Below are positions 35,489-44,954 of a stretch of 64,000 nt of DNA, in pieces. The position numbers and the translations under genes were made by a program. Source of the DNA: CAIVAT01 sp037133475 (GTDB lineage Bacteria > Bacteroidota > Bacteroidia > Bacteroidales > FEN-979). The stretch is from positions 1-64,000 of the forward strand of contig JBAXOB010000022.1 of NCBI GenBank assembly GCA_037133475.1, given 5' to 3'. The notes below the pieces were generated by a model. That model searched no databases. It was not told the origin of the DNA and worked only from the letters and a program-made list of their open reading frames with translations. Numbering within the stretch: the stretch's first letter is position 1; each line of letters begins with the position of its first letter.

Positions 35489-38400
35489 TCAGAGACGGAC
35501 GAGGATGAACTTGGTTTCAAAGGGTCTAAACCCGATCCTGGCAGGGCTATAGGTTCCCGTAACAGATTGTTGAAGCGGCCATACAACGCGTGCCATCTCC
35601 TCCAGCACATTCACCTCCGCGACAGATTTTGCCCTGGTCGCCTGGGCCAGGGTCCCTCCCGACGACGCGGCATCCCATACAGTTAACGAGTCGGCCTTCC
35701 CGGAGGTTTCGCGTACCTGCAGCACAACACCTCCCCCATCGGCCGAGGGCCGGGCGGATACCAGCACGAGGCTGCCGTTGTTCCCGGCGAAAAAGGAATC
35801 CGGTAAATGTGATGTATCGGGCTTTGCCGATGCAGGAAATACCCTGTTGAGGAGGGGCACCCTGTTTTCCATCCCGAAGCGGGCAGCCAGGGTGTTGGAG
35901 GGATCGGCGCCGGAGGTGACCTGGTAGCTCCATTTCAGCTCACCCTCCTGGCTTGCCAGGAAGTTGGTGGTCCAGTAGTTGTTCAGCACCCATGAAAAGA
36001 TTGCCCCGGAGGCAGGATAGGGCTTCGTCCCTCCCGCAGCGGCAGGGGGTTCGGGCGTGCCTACCCTGGCAAACTTCCCGAGGTTCAGGTCACCAAGCTG
36101 CACCAGGGGGATCTCGGGGGAGACAAATACAATCTGGCCGCTGTCGCTGCGCAGTGAAACATAGTCCTGGATCCCGTTCCAGTCGGAGGCGGAACCCGCG
36201 ATCTGCTCTTTTCCTGCAACCATCGTCCCACCGGAAACCTCCACCACATGATGGCTGTTGGGAAGGGTGAAGGGAAATGCAATATAAACACCTTCGGGAT
36301 CGGTCACGGCTAGCTTTTTCATGGAATAGCAGAATTCGACCCTCTTTTCATTGTTGTAGAGCCTGATTTCACAACGGATACCCGGTTCGCCGGCACATCC
36401 GGCCACCTGCCCTGTCAGCAGGATACTCTGCCACACCTGACCCTTCGTATAACTGCCAACCCGAACATCGTTCCATGTTTTGCGCGTGAACTCGTCCAGT
36501 TTGTACTGTTCCAGCTGGCCCCTGTTTTTGCCGAGCCGCTCATAGATGAATTCACCGGGAGAGTACACAGCACCGCGATCGGTGAGTTCCCGGTGCCAGG
36601 CCTTGTCATAAAACCGGGTGATTTTGCCCGATTTCACATCTATCTCCAGGCGGTAATAGTTGTTTTCAAAAATCCCCGAAAAGGAGGCTGATCCAGCCCC
36701 ACTTTCCGCTGCGACTGTGGAAGACGCGATAGCCGACAGATTGGCTGCGGTTTCAGATTCAATACGGTAGGTGGCATATCCCAGCGGCGGAACATCCTGC
36801 ACCTCCATCATCCAGTAGGTTCCCTCCTCGCGCGACGCAACCGGTTGCACCTTTACCTCCTGCCCGCCCCGGTCAACGATCCTGAATTTTTTGTCAGCGG
36901 GCAGGATCTGGTGGTCGATATAGACCAATGTGCTGCCCGACCGCCGCCAGTTCAGGGTATTGAACAGGGTGATGACCGGCACTGCAGCTTTTGGCAGCAA
37001 CGGTTGAACCCGGCCCATCACCTCTTCGCGGAGGATCCTGTTTTTCTTGACGGCGCTCCATACGAACGATTCTTTCTCGCCCAGCTGAACCACGCTGTTT
37101 TCACAGAGCGGGTCGGTAATGCTTTCGGCGGCGCCGAAGGTATGTTCATCATAAAAGGCAAGGTCGTCGCCGATCTGCTGCTGCAACTCCCTGATATGCT
37201 CATTGGGTTTGATCCCCATGATGGCGGAAATGGCCATCAGCCCCTGGTTGGCAATACAGTCGGAATGGGCCGACCGGGCATAGGCCGTTTGGATGGCTGC
37301 CGACCCGAAGCCATCCATCCACCAGTCGGGCCAGGCACCCCTGACAACGGGCAGCTCGCCCGGATGATCCGATTTCATGATCTTCAGGAATTCGGAAATG
37401 GTGGCAAGCCGCAGCCGCGGCCAGGCATAGGTCTTGTTCCACTCCTCCACCAGCTTGCAGGCGGTGGTCGAGGGGGGTGAATTATCGGTCAGGTAGCCGC
37501 TGAACTGGATGGCATACTCGCTGAAGGGATAACCCTTGCCGGAGATCTCCTGCAGGTGACGGAACAAGGCTTTTGCAAAGGTTTCGCGGGTGCTGAGTAT
37601 CCCCAGGCTGTTTCCGAACATGTAATGTTCGGGCCGGTTTACCAGCAGCCTGTTTCCCGAGGGCGACTCCCACCAGAAGGTGACAGGCCTATCGAAAGGT
37701 TTGAGGGCGCGGGTGTCATTCTGCCCCATATTCAGGTATTCAACGCCTGCCCCTGAAAGGTAATCCACCAGGCACCAGGGAACCCCGTTGATATCGTCCT
37801 GCATGGCTGTTTTCACCGGGAATCCCATTGCCCTGAAGTCGCGGATGGGCTGCAGGGTTGCGGCGATGGTGGCCTCATCGGCCAGGTCGGATGAGTTCAG
37901 GAAAAGGCCGGTAAGTTCTATCCTCCCTTCGGCCACCCTGCGTTTCAGCCGTTCCACCTGGCTCGCAGGGCGGGTTTTCAGGTACTCCCTCACCGCCCAG
38001 GAAGTTTCACAGCTCCAGCGGAACCTGGCATCATCGGGCAGGGTGTCGGTCTGGTCGCAAAAATCGAGGGCATAATCGATATAACGCAGGTGATCGGGCA
38101 GGATCTCGGTTTGCGGCCGGGTGTACCCGATGTCGGTATGGGCATGCTGCACCAGGAAAATGGTGAAATGGCGAAAATCTGAGATGGTAAAGTTTTTTGT
38201 GACTGGTTGCTGCTTCCCGATCTTAACCAGCGCAGTATGCTCCCCTTGCTGAGTACTCTCCGGCAGCATCATCCTGACCTCGTTGAAGCCCGTGAGCAGC
38301 GTAAAACGGGCGACAGGAATCCCCGCCACATCAATACTTCCCTTTACCGGGTCGCCCAGGTGTACAAACTGAAACAGCAGCGGCAGGAAATTTTCATCCT

Positions 38401-38995
38401 TTCCCCTGACAAGGGCCGGCTCCTGCGTGACCACCAGTTTTTCTTCAACCGCGGCTTCAAAGGTCATGTACCATGAACGGCTCTCCTTCGATTCGCCGAC
38501 AACCCGTATCTTCTGGGGTTTTCCCCTCTCTGTCATCGTGGCTGGCAGGTTCAGCACCGCGTATCCCATGGGATCGCCGTATTTGTCAAGCAGGGTGGTC
38601 CTGAAAAAGAGGGAGGCCCCGCCCCTCCCCTCCACCCGCCAGGGCTTCATCTCCGACGAGAGGGGATTTGAAAAGGTAAGACAATACCGGTCATTCACAT
38701 ACAACCTGAATGCATGACTGTCGGTGTTGGCATCGATGCCGAACATCCAGATAAAATTGACCTGTTTGCCGGTATAATCGCCGGGCAGCATCTCCGTTTC
38801 CCATTCGATATATTGCACCGAATCGATGGAACGCAACAGCAGCGAGGAGGTCACATCGGGCTGTGGCGAATGATACTGGAAACCGCCGCCTTTGACTGTT
38901 TTCGTGTATCCCTTGAAAAATCCGGCAGGCAGGTCAGGCTGTGCAAAAATCAAAACAGGCGACAGGAACAGGATGGCAAGGAGGATTTTTCTCAT
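35489..38995 (-). CDS. GH38 alpha-mannosidase-like glycoside hydrolase (1168 aa)
   Basis: A signal peptide (MRKILLAILFLSPVLIFAQ) directs export. The GH38 catalytic region starts near 300 with VQHAHTDIGYTRPQTEIL (His and Asp zinc ligands) and continues with RFRWSCETSWAVREYLK; the acidic nucleophile region is AMQDDINGVPW near 400. The C-terminal half (about 650-1168) is the beta-rich GH38 C-terminal region, including IVDRGGQEVKVQPV and ARIGFRPFETKFILVRL at the end. N-terminal beta modules cover 20-290. It is expected to release mannose from glycans in the periplasm or outside. It is followed by a GH29 gene 59 bp upstream on the same strand. Confidence 0.85.
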   Translation of the reverse strand: MRKILLAILFLSPVLIFAQPDLPAGFFKGYTKTVKGGGFQYHSPQPDVTSSLLLRSIDSVQYIEWETEMLPGDYTGKQVNFIWMFGIDANTDSHAFRLYVNDRYCLTFSNPLSSEMKPWRVEGRGGASLFFRTTLLDKYGDPMGYAVLNLPATMTERGKPQKIRVVGESKESRSWYMTFEAAVEEKLVVTQEPALVRGKDENFLPLLFQFVHLGDPVKGSIDVAGIPVARFTLLTGFNEVRMMLPESTQQGEHTALVKIGKQQPVTKNFTISDFRHFTIFLVQHAHTDIGYTRPQTEILPDHLRYIDYALDFCDQTDTLPDDARFRWSCETSWAVREYLKTRPASQVERLKRRVAEGRIELTGLFLNSSDLADEATIAATLQPIRDFRAMGFPVKTAMQDDINGVPWCLVDYLSGAGVEYLNMGQNDTRALKPFDRPVTFWWESPSGNRLLVNRPEHYMFGNSLGILSTRETFAKALFRHLQEISGKGYPFSEYAIQFSGYLTDNSPPSTTACKLVEEWNKTYAWPRLRLATISEFLKIMKSDHPGELPVVRGAWPDWWMDGFGSAAIQTAYARSAHSDCIANQGLMAISAIMGIKPNEHIRELQQQIGDDLAFYDEHTFGAAESITDPLCENSVVQLGEKESFVWSAVKKNRILREEVMGRVQPLLPKAAVPVITLFNTLNWRRSGSTLVYIDHQILPADKKFRIVDRGGQEVKVQPVASREEGTYWMMEVQDVPPLGYATYRIESETAANLSAIASSTVAAESGAGSASFSGIFENNYYRLEIDVKSGKITRFYDKAWHRELTDRGAVYSPGEFIYERLGKNRGQLEQYKLDEFTRKTWNDVRVGSYTKGQVWQSILLTGQVAGCAGEPGIRCEIRLYNNEKRVEFCYSMKKLAVTDPEGVYIAFPFTLPNSHHVVEVSGGTMVAGKEQIAGSASDWNGIQDYVSLRSDSGQIVFVSPEIPLVQLGDLNLGKFARVGTPEPPAAAGGTKPYPASGAIFSWVLNNYWTTNFLASQEGELKWSYQVTSGADPSNTLAARFGMENRVPLLNRVFPASAKPDTSHLPDSFFAGNNGSLVLVSARPSADGGGVVLQVRETSGKADSLTVWDAASSGGTLAQATRAKSVAEVNVLEEMARVVWPLQQSVTGTYSPARIGFRPFETKFILVRL

Positions 38996-39055
38996 GGTTG
39001 CAGCAGATAAAAATCAATGAAGCCCGGCAAACCTCAATTCGTTGTCCAGGGCAGT

Positions 39056-41149
39056 TTAGTTAAAAAAGAGCCAGCTTTTCGGCAACACCTGTTTGGGCTG
39101 GGTCTGGCTCTTGACCGACACCACCAGGTTGTCGCTGCCGGTCCTGTCAAAATAGGCCACCCTGATCTTATGATATCCCTTGGCAAGGGCGATGGCTCCC
39201 TGTTTCTCAGCCGAGCCATGAAGTCCGTCGTTATCGACCACAGGCTTGTCATCGATATAGAGCCTGCTGCCGTCATCCGAGCTGGTATAGAAAAACCAGA
39301 CACTCGTTTCGGGGATCATCATAAAGCCTGTATAGACAAAACTGAAGTTGTCATCCTGGTTGCGGGGGGTAAAGACAAAGTCGGGAACAATGCCGTCGGC
39401 TACCGGCGTCAGCTTATGGTAATCGGGCAGACTGTCCCAGGCGCCTTCGTAGTATTTGTAGCGCAACCCGGGGTACATTGCCCGCTCCTGTTCCTGCCCT
39501 TTGATGGGGTCGGCTTTCCTGAACTCCCTGGTTAACGTCCCGCTCACGGGCTTTCCATCGCGGAAGCACCGGCCGTTGAGGGTGGTGGTGGATTTGATCG
39601 TTAAGGGCCGGGAAAAGAGGGATGAGGCTGCCACAGGCTCCTGGTTGCCCGTGGTGTAGCGGATTTCCACATGCTCCCGATCAGAATTCATATCGACGGA
39701 CAGTGAATCGGTGAACGAGTCAAATTCGGTGGCAAAAACCGGGGGATCGGTCTGGTCGAGTTTCCCCAGCAATTCAAGGGCAACCACGCTGTTGATGGTA
39801 TCGGGCGCAACTTTGGGCAGGTAGATCACCAGGGCATCCTCATTGCGTTCGGTCTTCAGGGCGGTACGTTGCGGATCGGCAAGCAGGGAGGCCTTGTCAG
39901 GGGTATTCAGTACCCCCTGCAAAACGAGTTTCCCGTCGGCCGGCCAGTCGAAAACGTGGAGGTAGAGGATGGTTTTGTCGGCTGTGTTTTTACGTGTACA
40001 GCGTCCCCACGCCAGCTGCCTGAACGGGCTGGCCTGCGTTTCATAAACCGCTTCGCTGTTGACCTTCATCCACCGGCCGATGGCGGCCAGGCGCTCAATG
40101 CTCTCTTTCGGGAAGAGTCCTTCGGAGGTCGGCCCCACGTTCAGCAGGTAGTTCCCCCCTTTTGAGGCGATGTCGGCCAGCATCCTGATGATCTCGCGGG
40201 TTGATTTAAATGCCTTGTCGGCCTTGTTATATCCCCAGTGATCGTTCATGGTCATGCAGGTTTCCCAGTCAACGCCGGGCAAACCCGTGGCCGGGATCTG
40301 CTGTTCGGGCGTGCCGAAATCGCCGCCAAAGGCGCCCTCTTTGGTAAGCCCCTCCATGTCGAGCCGGCCTGCGCCCACCCTGTTGTTCACCAGTAGCTTT
40401 GGCTGCAGGCTCTTCACATAATCGTAGATCTCGCGGCCATGTTTTTCATTCCAGGTACTTTCCCACTCCCCGTCGAACCACAGCACGCCGATATCGCCGT
40501 AGTTGGTAAGCAGCTCTTTCAACTCTGCCTTCATGTAGGCAACGTAGCGGTCATAGTCGGCCCCTTCGGTCGTGCGCTCCTTCTCCCATTCGCGGCGGGG
40601 CAGGTAATCGGGATGGTGCCAGTCCATGATGGAGTAGTAAAAGCAGAATTTCAGCCCGTACTTTTTACAGGCAGCCGCAAGATCCTTCATCGGGTCATGC
40701 CGGAAGGGAGTGGTCATGATGTTGAAATCGGTCTCCTTCGTGTCGAACATGCAAAACCCGTCGTGGTGTTTTGAGGTGATCACGATATATCTCATCCCGG
40801 CATCGCGGGCCATCTTCACCCAGGCGTCGGCATCGAATTTAACGGGGTTGAACCTGGTGCGGAACTGGTCATAGTCATCGAGCGGTATCTCGGCCGAATT
40901 GCGGATCCATTCGCCGTAGCCGGTCTTGCCGTTCCATTCGCCGGCAGGAACCGCGTAAAGTCCCCAGTGGATGAACATGCCGAAACGGGCATCACGCCAC
41001 CAGGCCATGCGGGAAACGGGATCGGCCTTGCCGGCGGGACTCACCAGGGCGGGGTCAGTGGTTTTTGACTTCGTTTTGGACTGGGCACCGGCGGTTTGAA
41101 GCCCTATGGTGAAGCATAACACCAGTAATAACAGTAAACGACCCTTCAT
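39056..41149 (-). CDS. GH29 alpha-L-fucosidase with PA14 domain (697 aa)
   Basis: A signal peptide (MKGRLLLLLVLCFTIGLQTAGAQ) fits ATG 41149; an ATG at 41200 is rejected because the promoter lies inside the extension. The catalytic domain (about 35-380) has RFGMFIHWGLYAVPAGEW, YIVITSKHHDGFCMFD and IGVLWFDGEW, the last carrying the predicted nucleophile Asp. Residues about 380-480 are beta-rich; about 500-575 resemble a chitobiase-type C-terminal module; about 575-695 form a PA14 carbohydrate-binding domain (MYPGLRYKYYEGAWDSLPDY...FFYTSSDDGSRLYIDD). GH29 hydrolyses terminal fucose. The PA14 addition suggests binding to sugar polymers. The neighbour is a GH38 gene. Confidence 0.93.
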   Translation of the reverse strand: MKGRLLLLLVLCFTIGLQTAGAQSKTKSKTTDPALVSPAGKADPVSRMAWWRDARFGMFIHWGLYAVPAGEWNGKTGYGEWIRNSAEIPLDDYDQFRTRFNPVKFDADAWVKMARDAGMRYIVITSKHHDGFCMFDTKETDFNIMTTPFRHDPMKDLAAACKKYGLKFCFYYSIMDWHHPDYLPRREWEKERTTEGADYDRYVAYMKAELKELLTNYGDIGVLWFDGEWESTWNEKHGREIYDYVKSLQPKLLVNNRVGAGRLDMEGLTKEGAFGGDFGTPEQQIPATGLPGVDWETCMTMNDHWGYNKADKAFKSTREIIRMLADIASKGGNYLLNVGPTSEGLFPKESIERLAAIGRWMKVNSEAVYETQASPFRQLAWGRCTRKNTADKTILYLHVFDWPADGKLVLQGVLNTPDKASLLADPQRTALKTERNEDALVIYLPKVAPDTINSVVALELLGKLDQTDPPVFATEFDSFTDSLSVDMNSDREHVEIRYTTGNQEPVAASSLFSRPLTIKSTTTLNGRCFRDGKPVSGTLTREFRKADPIKGQEQERAMYPGLRYKYYEGAWDSLPDYHKLTPVADGIVPDFVFTPRNQDDNFSFVYTGFMMIPETSVWFFYTSSDDGSRLYIDDKPVVDNDGLHGSAEKQGAIALAKGYHKIRVAYFDRTGSDNLVVSVKSQTQPKQVLPKSWLFFN

Positions 41150-41187
41150 ATGGCTAGGTTTTGGTAGATGGTTCGGGTAAGGAAGCG

Positions 41188-41219
41188 TAAAAATAAACAA
41201 TTTTGATTCATCACCGCAA
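41188..41219 (-). promoter_or_regulatory. Promoter of the GH29 gene
   Basis: Minus-strand TTG (41219-41217), a 21-bp spacer and TATTTTTA (41195-41188) fit the consensus with one mismatch. The promoter overlaps the 3' end of the T9SS type B gene, so the fucosidase can be expressed independently, and the mRNA would start after the 41200 alternative start codon. Confidence 0.45.
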
Positions 41220-42386
41220 CAACATCAGCGTACCCCGGTTGCTGATTTTTGCTTTCTTGTTGTCTTCATAATAGATGACCCAGAAATAGACCCCTTCGGG
41301 ACAAACCGTGCCCGACCGGGTGCCATCCCACGAGTCCAGGATATCCTGGGTGTTGAAGACCAGCTGTCCCCAGCGGTTGAATATCTGCAGGTTAAATTGG
41401 GTTATGTTTTCGGGCGGGAGGCCGACGATGCGGAATTTGTCATTCACCCCGTCGCCATTAGGGGTAAAGGCATCCGGCATCCCGGGGATAACCACGACCG
41501 TAACGTGGTCAATATATTCCTGGCCGCTGCAGAGAGTGCAAACGGCAGTATAGGTTGTCGTCTCCATGGGGCTGACTACCAGACTTTTCTGGTCCGACAG
41601 GAATTCCGATCCCTTGTACCAATGGTACGTAATTTTATCCCCCGGTGTGATCGGCTCCAGCCTGTACGGGATCTGGGTCACTGTATAATTGTCGGCTGAT
41701 GCCGGCACGTAGCGCCATCCCTCCTGGCCGGCGCTCCATGAGGTCCAGTTCCGGTTTTTATTGGGAATGGTGTCGCAGAGAAATCCCGTTTCATTTTGCA
41801 GGCCAAGGGTTCCGCGGTTATCCTTCCAACCGCAGGCAGGCTTGCTGAAGATATGATTTTCGATGGTATCACCCTCTATCAAAACAATCTGGAAAGTGGC
41901 CATCGTAGTGGGGCAGTCGAACATGGGGCACTGGCACCACATCACTACCAGCTTACGGTGCGGCGCCTCCCCTACAGTCTGGTAAAAAATATAGGGACTT
42001 CCTGCCGCTATGGGGTTATAATCCTGCATGGAACCCAGGATGCAGTCCTTCGGGCTTGTCGGCGCCGCGCTCGGGATACGCATGTTACTGGTAGCACCCC
42101 AGAACGGCTGATGGGTAAAACTGATCCATCCGTTCTCACCAATTGAAAACGTAGTATGCTTCTTCCCGTAAAAGGTAAAGGTGAAACCGATGTCAAAGGG
42201 GCCTTCAACCCTGTTATCCTGGGTATAGACCCCGGTAGCAACCTTCCCGAAGGTTGCGGTAAGGGTAACCGGAACGCCCGGGTTGATGGTATCGTCAACG
42301 CCGGCAGAAAACTGGGCAAATGAATGTTGAGAGATAATCACCAGGAACAGCAGAAATAACAGGACTGGCATAAACCCCCCAAACAT
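41211..42386 (-). CDS. T9SS type B (gliding-motility C-terminal) cargo protein (391 aa)
   Basis: The C-terminal 90 residues are the type B sorting domain: PDAFTPNGDGVNDKFRIVG, FNLQIFNRWGQLVFNTQD, PEGVYFWVIYYEDNKKAK and RGTLMLLR. The body (about 30-280) has a beta-sandwich segment DIGFTFTFYGKKHTTFSIGENGWISF followed by a module around 200-290 with GDKITYHWYKGSEF. A signal peptide (MFGGFMPVLLFLLFLVII..SFAQ) fits ATG 42386; upstream in-frame ATGs at 42497 and within the heptamer array are artefacts of a 7-bp repeat. The gene is divergent from glyA. I infer surface location via T9SS; the ligand is unknown. Confidence 0.85.
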   Translation of the reverse strand: MFGGFMPVLLFLLFLVIISQHSFAQFSAGVDDTINPGVPVTLTATFGKVATGVYTQDNRVEGPFDIGFTFTFYGKKHTTFSIGENGWISFTHQPFWGATSNMRIPSAAPTSPKDCILGSMQDYNPIAAGSPYIFYQTVGEAPHRKLVVMWCQCPMFDCPTTMATFQIVLIEGDTIENHIFSKPACGWKDNRGTLGLQNETGFLCDTIPNKNRNWTSWSAGQEGWRYVPASADNYTVTQIPYRLEPITPGDKITYHWYKGSEFLSDQKSLVVSPMETTTYTAVCTLCSGQEYIDHVTVVVIPGMPDAFTPNGDGVNDKFRIVGLPPENITQFNLQIFNRWGQLVFNTQDILDSWDGTRSGTVCPEGVYFWVIYYEDNKKAKISNRGTLMLLR

Positions 42387-42393
42387 CCCCTGA

Positions 42394-42446
42394 ATTTCGC
42401 ATTTCGCATTTCGCATTTCACATTTCACATTTCGCATTTCGCATTT
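42394..42446 (-). repeat. Heptamer array (AAATGCG/AAATGTG)
   Basis: On the minus strand seven consecutive 7-bp units read AAATGCG, with two AAATGTG variants. They lie just upstream of the T9SS type B gene. Because 7 is coprime to 3, the array stays open in all frames and creates false upstream start codons. Confidence 0.75.
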
Positions 42447-42657
42447 AGTGACCCGTGACAAGTTGCGGCTATTTTTAACGATTATCATCAATGGCAATCA
42501 GTTAGATTGAAAAGTCGGTTTTAATTCCTCCGGTTTTTTTTTTAAAAAAACACCTTGTTATCAGGTATGGAAAATCCTGATCAGCAAAAACCTGGAAGGT
42601 TTAAATATTCCTCCAGACTTTTCCAAGCAAATATCCAGATTTTAACTGAAATAATTT

Positions 42658-42665
42658 TACTTTTG
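42658..42665 (+). promoter_or_regulatory. -7 promoter element of glyA
   Basis: TACTTTTG is an exact TAnnTTTG match, 60 bp upstream of the glyA start. No clear TTG box is at the usual upstream distance. Confidence 0.45.
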
Positions 42666-42725
42666 TTCCTCCGAACGACCTTCATTAAACTCAACGATAT
42701 TAAATCTCCAAAATTTTAACCCTCT

Positions 42726-44006
42726 ATGAAAAAAGATAGCGCGATTTTCAAGGTCATCAAGGATGAATTGCACAGACAAACCAGCGGACTCGAGCTGATT
42801 GCATCGGAAAATTTTGTCAGCGAACAGGTATTGAAAGCCATGGGCTCCTGCCTGACCAACAAATATGCCGAGGGATATCCCGGCAAACGTTACTATGGCG
42901 GCTGCCAGAACGTCGATATTTCGGAGCAGCTCGCCATTGACCGCGCCAAAGACCTGTTCAACGCCGATTATGCCAACGTGCAGCCCCATTCGGGCGCCCA
43001 GGCCAACATGGCGGTGCTGATGACCTGCCTCAAACCCGGCGATACCTTTATGGGTCTCGACCTGGCGCACGGCGGACATTTGTCGCATGGCTCCCCGGTC
43101 AACTCCTCGGGAATCCTCTACAAGGCGGTTGCCTACCAGGTTGAACAGGAATCGGGCGTGATCGACTATGACAAAATGGAGGAGAAGGCCGTGGCCCTTA
43201 AACCAAAGCTGATCATCGCCGGCGCCTCCGCCTATTCGCGCGACTGGGATTACCGCCGCATGCGGAGCATCGCCGACAAGATCGGCGCCCTGCTGCTGGC
43301 CGACATCGCCCATCCTGCCGGGCTCATTGCCCGCGGATTGCTCAACGACCCGATGCCCCACTGCCATATCGTGACCACCACGACCCATAAAACCCTCCGC
43401 GGACCGCGCGGCGGCATGATCCTCATGGGAAAAGATTTCGAGAACCCCTGGAAACTCACCACCCCCAAAGGCGAGATCAAAATGATGTCGCAGCTGCTCG
43501 ACTCGGCCGTGTTCCCCGGTATCCAGGGCGGCCCGCTCGAACATGTCATCGCCGCCAAGGCTGTCTCATTTTTCGAAGCGCTCTCCGACGATTACATGGA
43601 ATATGTGATCCAGGTAAAGAAAAATGCCGCTGCCATGGCCAAAGCCTTTATCGATAAGGGCTACCATATTATTTCCGACGGAACCGACAACCACCTGATG
43701 CTCATCGACCTGAGGACCAAATTCCCCAACATCACCGGGAAACAGGTTGAAAACACCCTCGTCAGGGCCGATATCACCGTGAATAAAAACATGGTGCCCT
43801 TCGACAGCCGGTCGCCCTTCCAGACCTCGGGGCTGCGCGTGGGAACACCCGCCATTACCACACGGGGACTTAAGGAAAAACATATGCTTCAGATTGTCAC
43901 CCTGATCGACGAGGTGATCAGCGACATCGAAAATGAAGCCAAGATCATCACCATCGGGAAAAAGGTCAATGAGATGATGGCTGAATTCCCGTTGTTTGCC
44001 TACTAA
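42726..44006 (+). CDS. glyA: Serine hydroxymethyltransferase
   Basis: This PLP enzyme interconverts serine and glycine with tetrahydrofolate, supplying one-carbon units. Motifs include LELIASENFVSEQVLKAMGS (near 18-37), YAEGYPGKRYYGGCQNVD (near 50), and THKTLRGPRGGMIL with Lys222 as the PLP Schiff-base residue. The 426-residue length is normal. A -7 element lies at 42658-42665. The 3' end is followed after 4 bp by an octamer microsatellite. Confidence 0.97.
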   Translation: MKKDSAIFKVIKDELHRQTSGLELIASENFVSEQVLKAMGSCLTNKYAEGYPGKRYYGGCQNVDISEQLAIDRAKDLFNADYANVQPHSGAQANMAVLMTCLKPGDTFMGLDLAHGGHLSHGSPVNSSGILYKAVAYQVEQESGVIDYDKMEEKAVALKPKLIIAGASAYSRDWDYRRMRSIADKIGALLLADIAHPAGLIARGLLNDPMPHCHIVTTTTHKTLRGPRGGMILMGKDFENPWKLTTPKGEIKMMSQLLDSAVFPGIQGGPLEHVIAAKAVSFFEALSDDYMEYVIQVKKNAAAMAKAFIDKGYHIISDGTDNHLMLIDLRTKFPNITGKQVENTLVRADITVNKNMVPFDSRSPFQTSGLRVGTPAITTRGLKEKHMLQIVTLIDEVISDIENEAKIITIGKKVNEMMAEFPLFAY

Positions 44007-44010
44007 AGCC

Positions 44011-44258
44011 TGAATGCGGGAATGCGGGAATGCGGGAATGCAGGAATGCGGGAATGCGGGAATGCAGGAATGCGGGAATGCAGGAATGCGGGAATGCGGG
44101 AATGCGGGAATGCGGGAATGCAGGAATGCAGGAATGCGGACAATGCAAACAATGCAGGCAATGCAGGCAATGCAAACAATGCAGGCAATGAAAATAATGC
44201 AGGAATGCAGGAATGCAGAAATGCAGAAATGCAGAAATGCAGAAATGCAGGAATTAAG
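44011..44258 (+). repeat. Octamer microsatellite (GGAATGCR) downstream of glyA
   Basis: About 250 bp of 8-bp units, mostly AATGCGGG and AATGCAGG, start 4 bp after the glyA stop. They pass through a 9-mer variant (CAATGCAGG, CAATGCAAA) at about 44139-44188 and end in AAATGCAG units. Since 8 is coprime to 3, all frames stay open, giving false Cys-rich peptides of the form AGMRECGN. A very similar array follows the NrfD-like gene at 57629. The role is unknown. Confidence 0.85.
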
Positions 44259-44297
44259 GAGTGAATAATGAAAGAGTGGGGATTTTCGGGCAGTGCT

Positions 44298-44457
44298 GTT
44301 TTGATCTCTTTGTGTTCTTTGTGCCTTCATCGTGTCATTGTGGTTTAAAAAATTAATGATTATTTAACCTTTCAACAACTGCTTTTTTAGATCGGAATTG
44401 GATTATTTCCGTTATTCGTAGTTCATCATTCGATATTCATTATTCATTATTCTCCAT
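44298..44457. repeat. Short intergenic repeat motifs between glyA and sixA
   Basis: 44305-44347 contains TCTTTGTGTTCTTTGTGCCT and TCATTGTGGTTTAA, the same motif family as one arm of the inverted repeat at 52277-52364. 44412-44457 contains runs of ATTCATTATTCATTATTC just before the sixA start. Both look like short dispersed intergenic repeats of Bacteroidota, with no coding potential. I see no promoter consensus here. Confidence 0.55.
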
Positions 44458-44459
44458 AA

Positions 44460-44954
44460 ATGAAAACCCTCTATCTGGTCCGTCACGCAAAATCAGCCTG
44501 GGAAGAGCCGGGTGTTTCGGATGCCGACCGCCCGCTGATCCCCAAGGGAGTCAAAAAAACGAAGCTGATCGTGGACTTCCTGCTGAAACGGGAAACCACC
44601 ATCGACCTGGTGATCTCCAGTCCGGCGGTTCGCGCTTATGAAACCGCGAAAATCGTGGCCGAAGGGTTGAACTACCCGGTGAACAAGATCAAAACCGACC
44701 GGAAGATCTATGACGGCTATTACGACAGGATCCTCGACATCATCTACGGCACCTCCAACGAGGTGAATTCGCTGATGATCTTCGGTCATAACCCGACCAT
44801 CACCAACCTGGCGAACCTCTTTTTGCATCCCGGCATCGAAAGCATGCCGACGTCGTGCGTGGTATGCCTGTCGTTCAATACCGACCGGTGGGAGGATATC
44901 CCTGCCAATGAGGCCATCCACGAGTTTGTCGTTTCACCAAAAACGCTGAAGTAA
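44460..44954 (+). CDS. sixA: Phosphohistidine phosphatase SixA-like
   Basis: The 164-residue protein is a histidine phosphatase with the catalytic RHG-type motif LVRHAKSAW at 6-14, SSPAVRAYETAKIVAEGL (near 57-74) and FGHNPTITNLANLF (near 107-120, second catalytic His). This length and the AKSAWE continuation are typical of SixA, which removes phosphate from phosphohistidine on phosphorelay proteins. The next gene (ppk1) starts at the base after its stop codon, so they are probably co-translated. A link to histidine-kinase signalling or phosphate metabolism is inference. Confidence 0.9.
   Translation: MKTLYLVRHAKSAWEEPGVSDADRPLIPKGVKKTKLIVDFLLKRETTIDLVISSPAVRAYETAKIVAEGLNYPVNKIKTDRKIYDGYYDRILDIIYGTSNEVNSLMIFGHNPTITNLANLFLHPGIESMPTSCVVCLSFNTDRWEDIPANEAIHEFVVSPKTLK

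Larger units (their letters stand above)
42387..42725. other. Divergent intergenic region, T9SS type B gene / glyA
   Basis: The 339-bp gap holds the heptamer array (42394-42446), an A/T-rich stretch at about 42535-42550 with T9 and A6 runs, and the glyA -7 element (42658-42665). No other gene is supported. Confidence 0.55.

Noticed and set aside
44011..44258. CRISPR array
   Set aside because: The units are 8 bp with no unique spacers, so this is a microsatellite.
44014..44268. Cys-rich repeat peptides of the form AGMRECGN
   Set aside because: They arise from the 8-bp microsatellite, open in several frames, with no signal or RBS.
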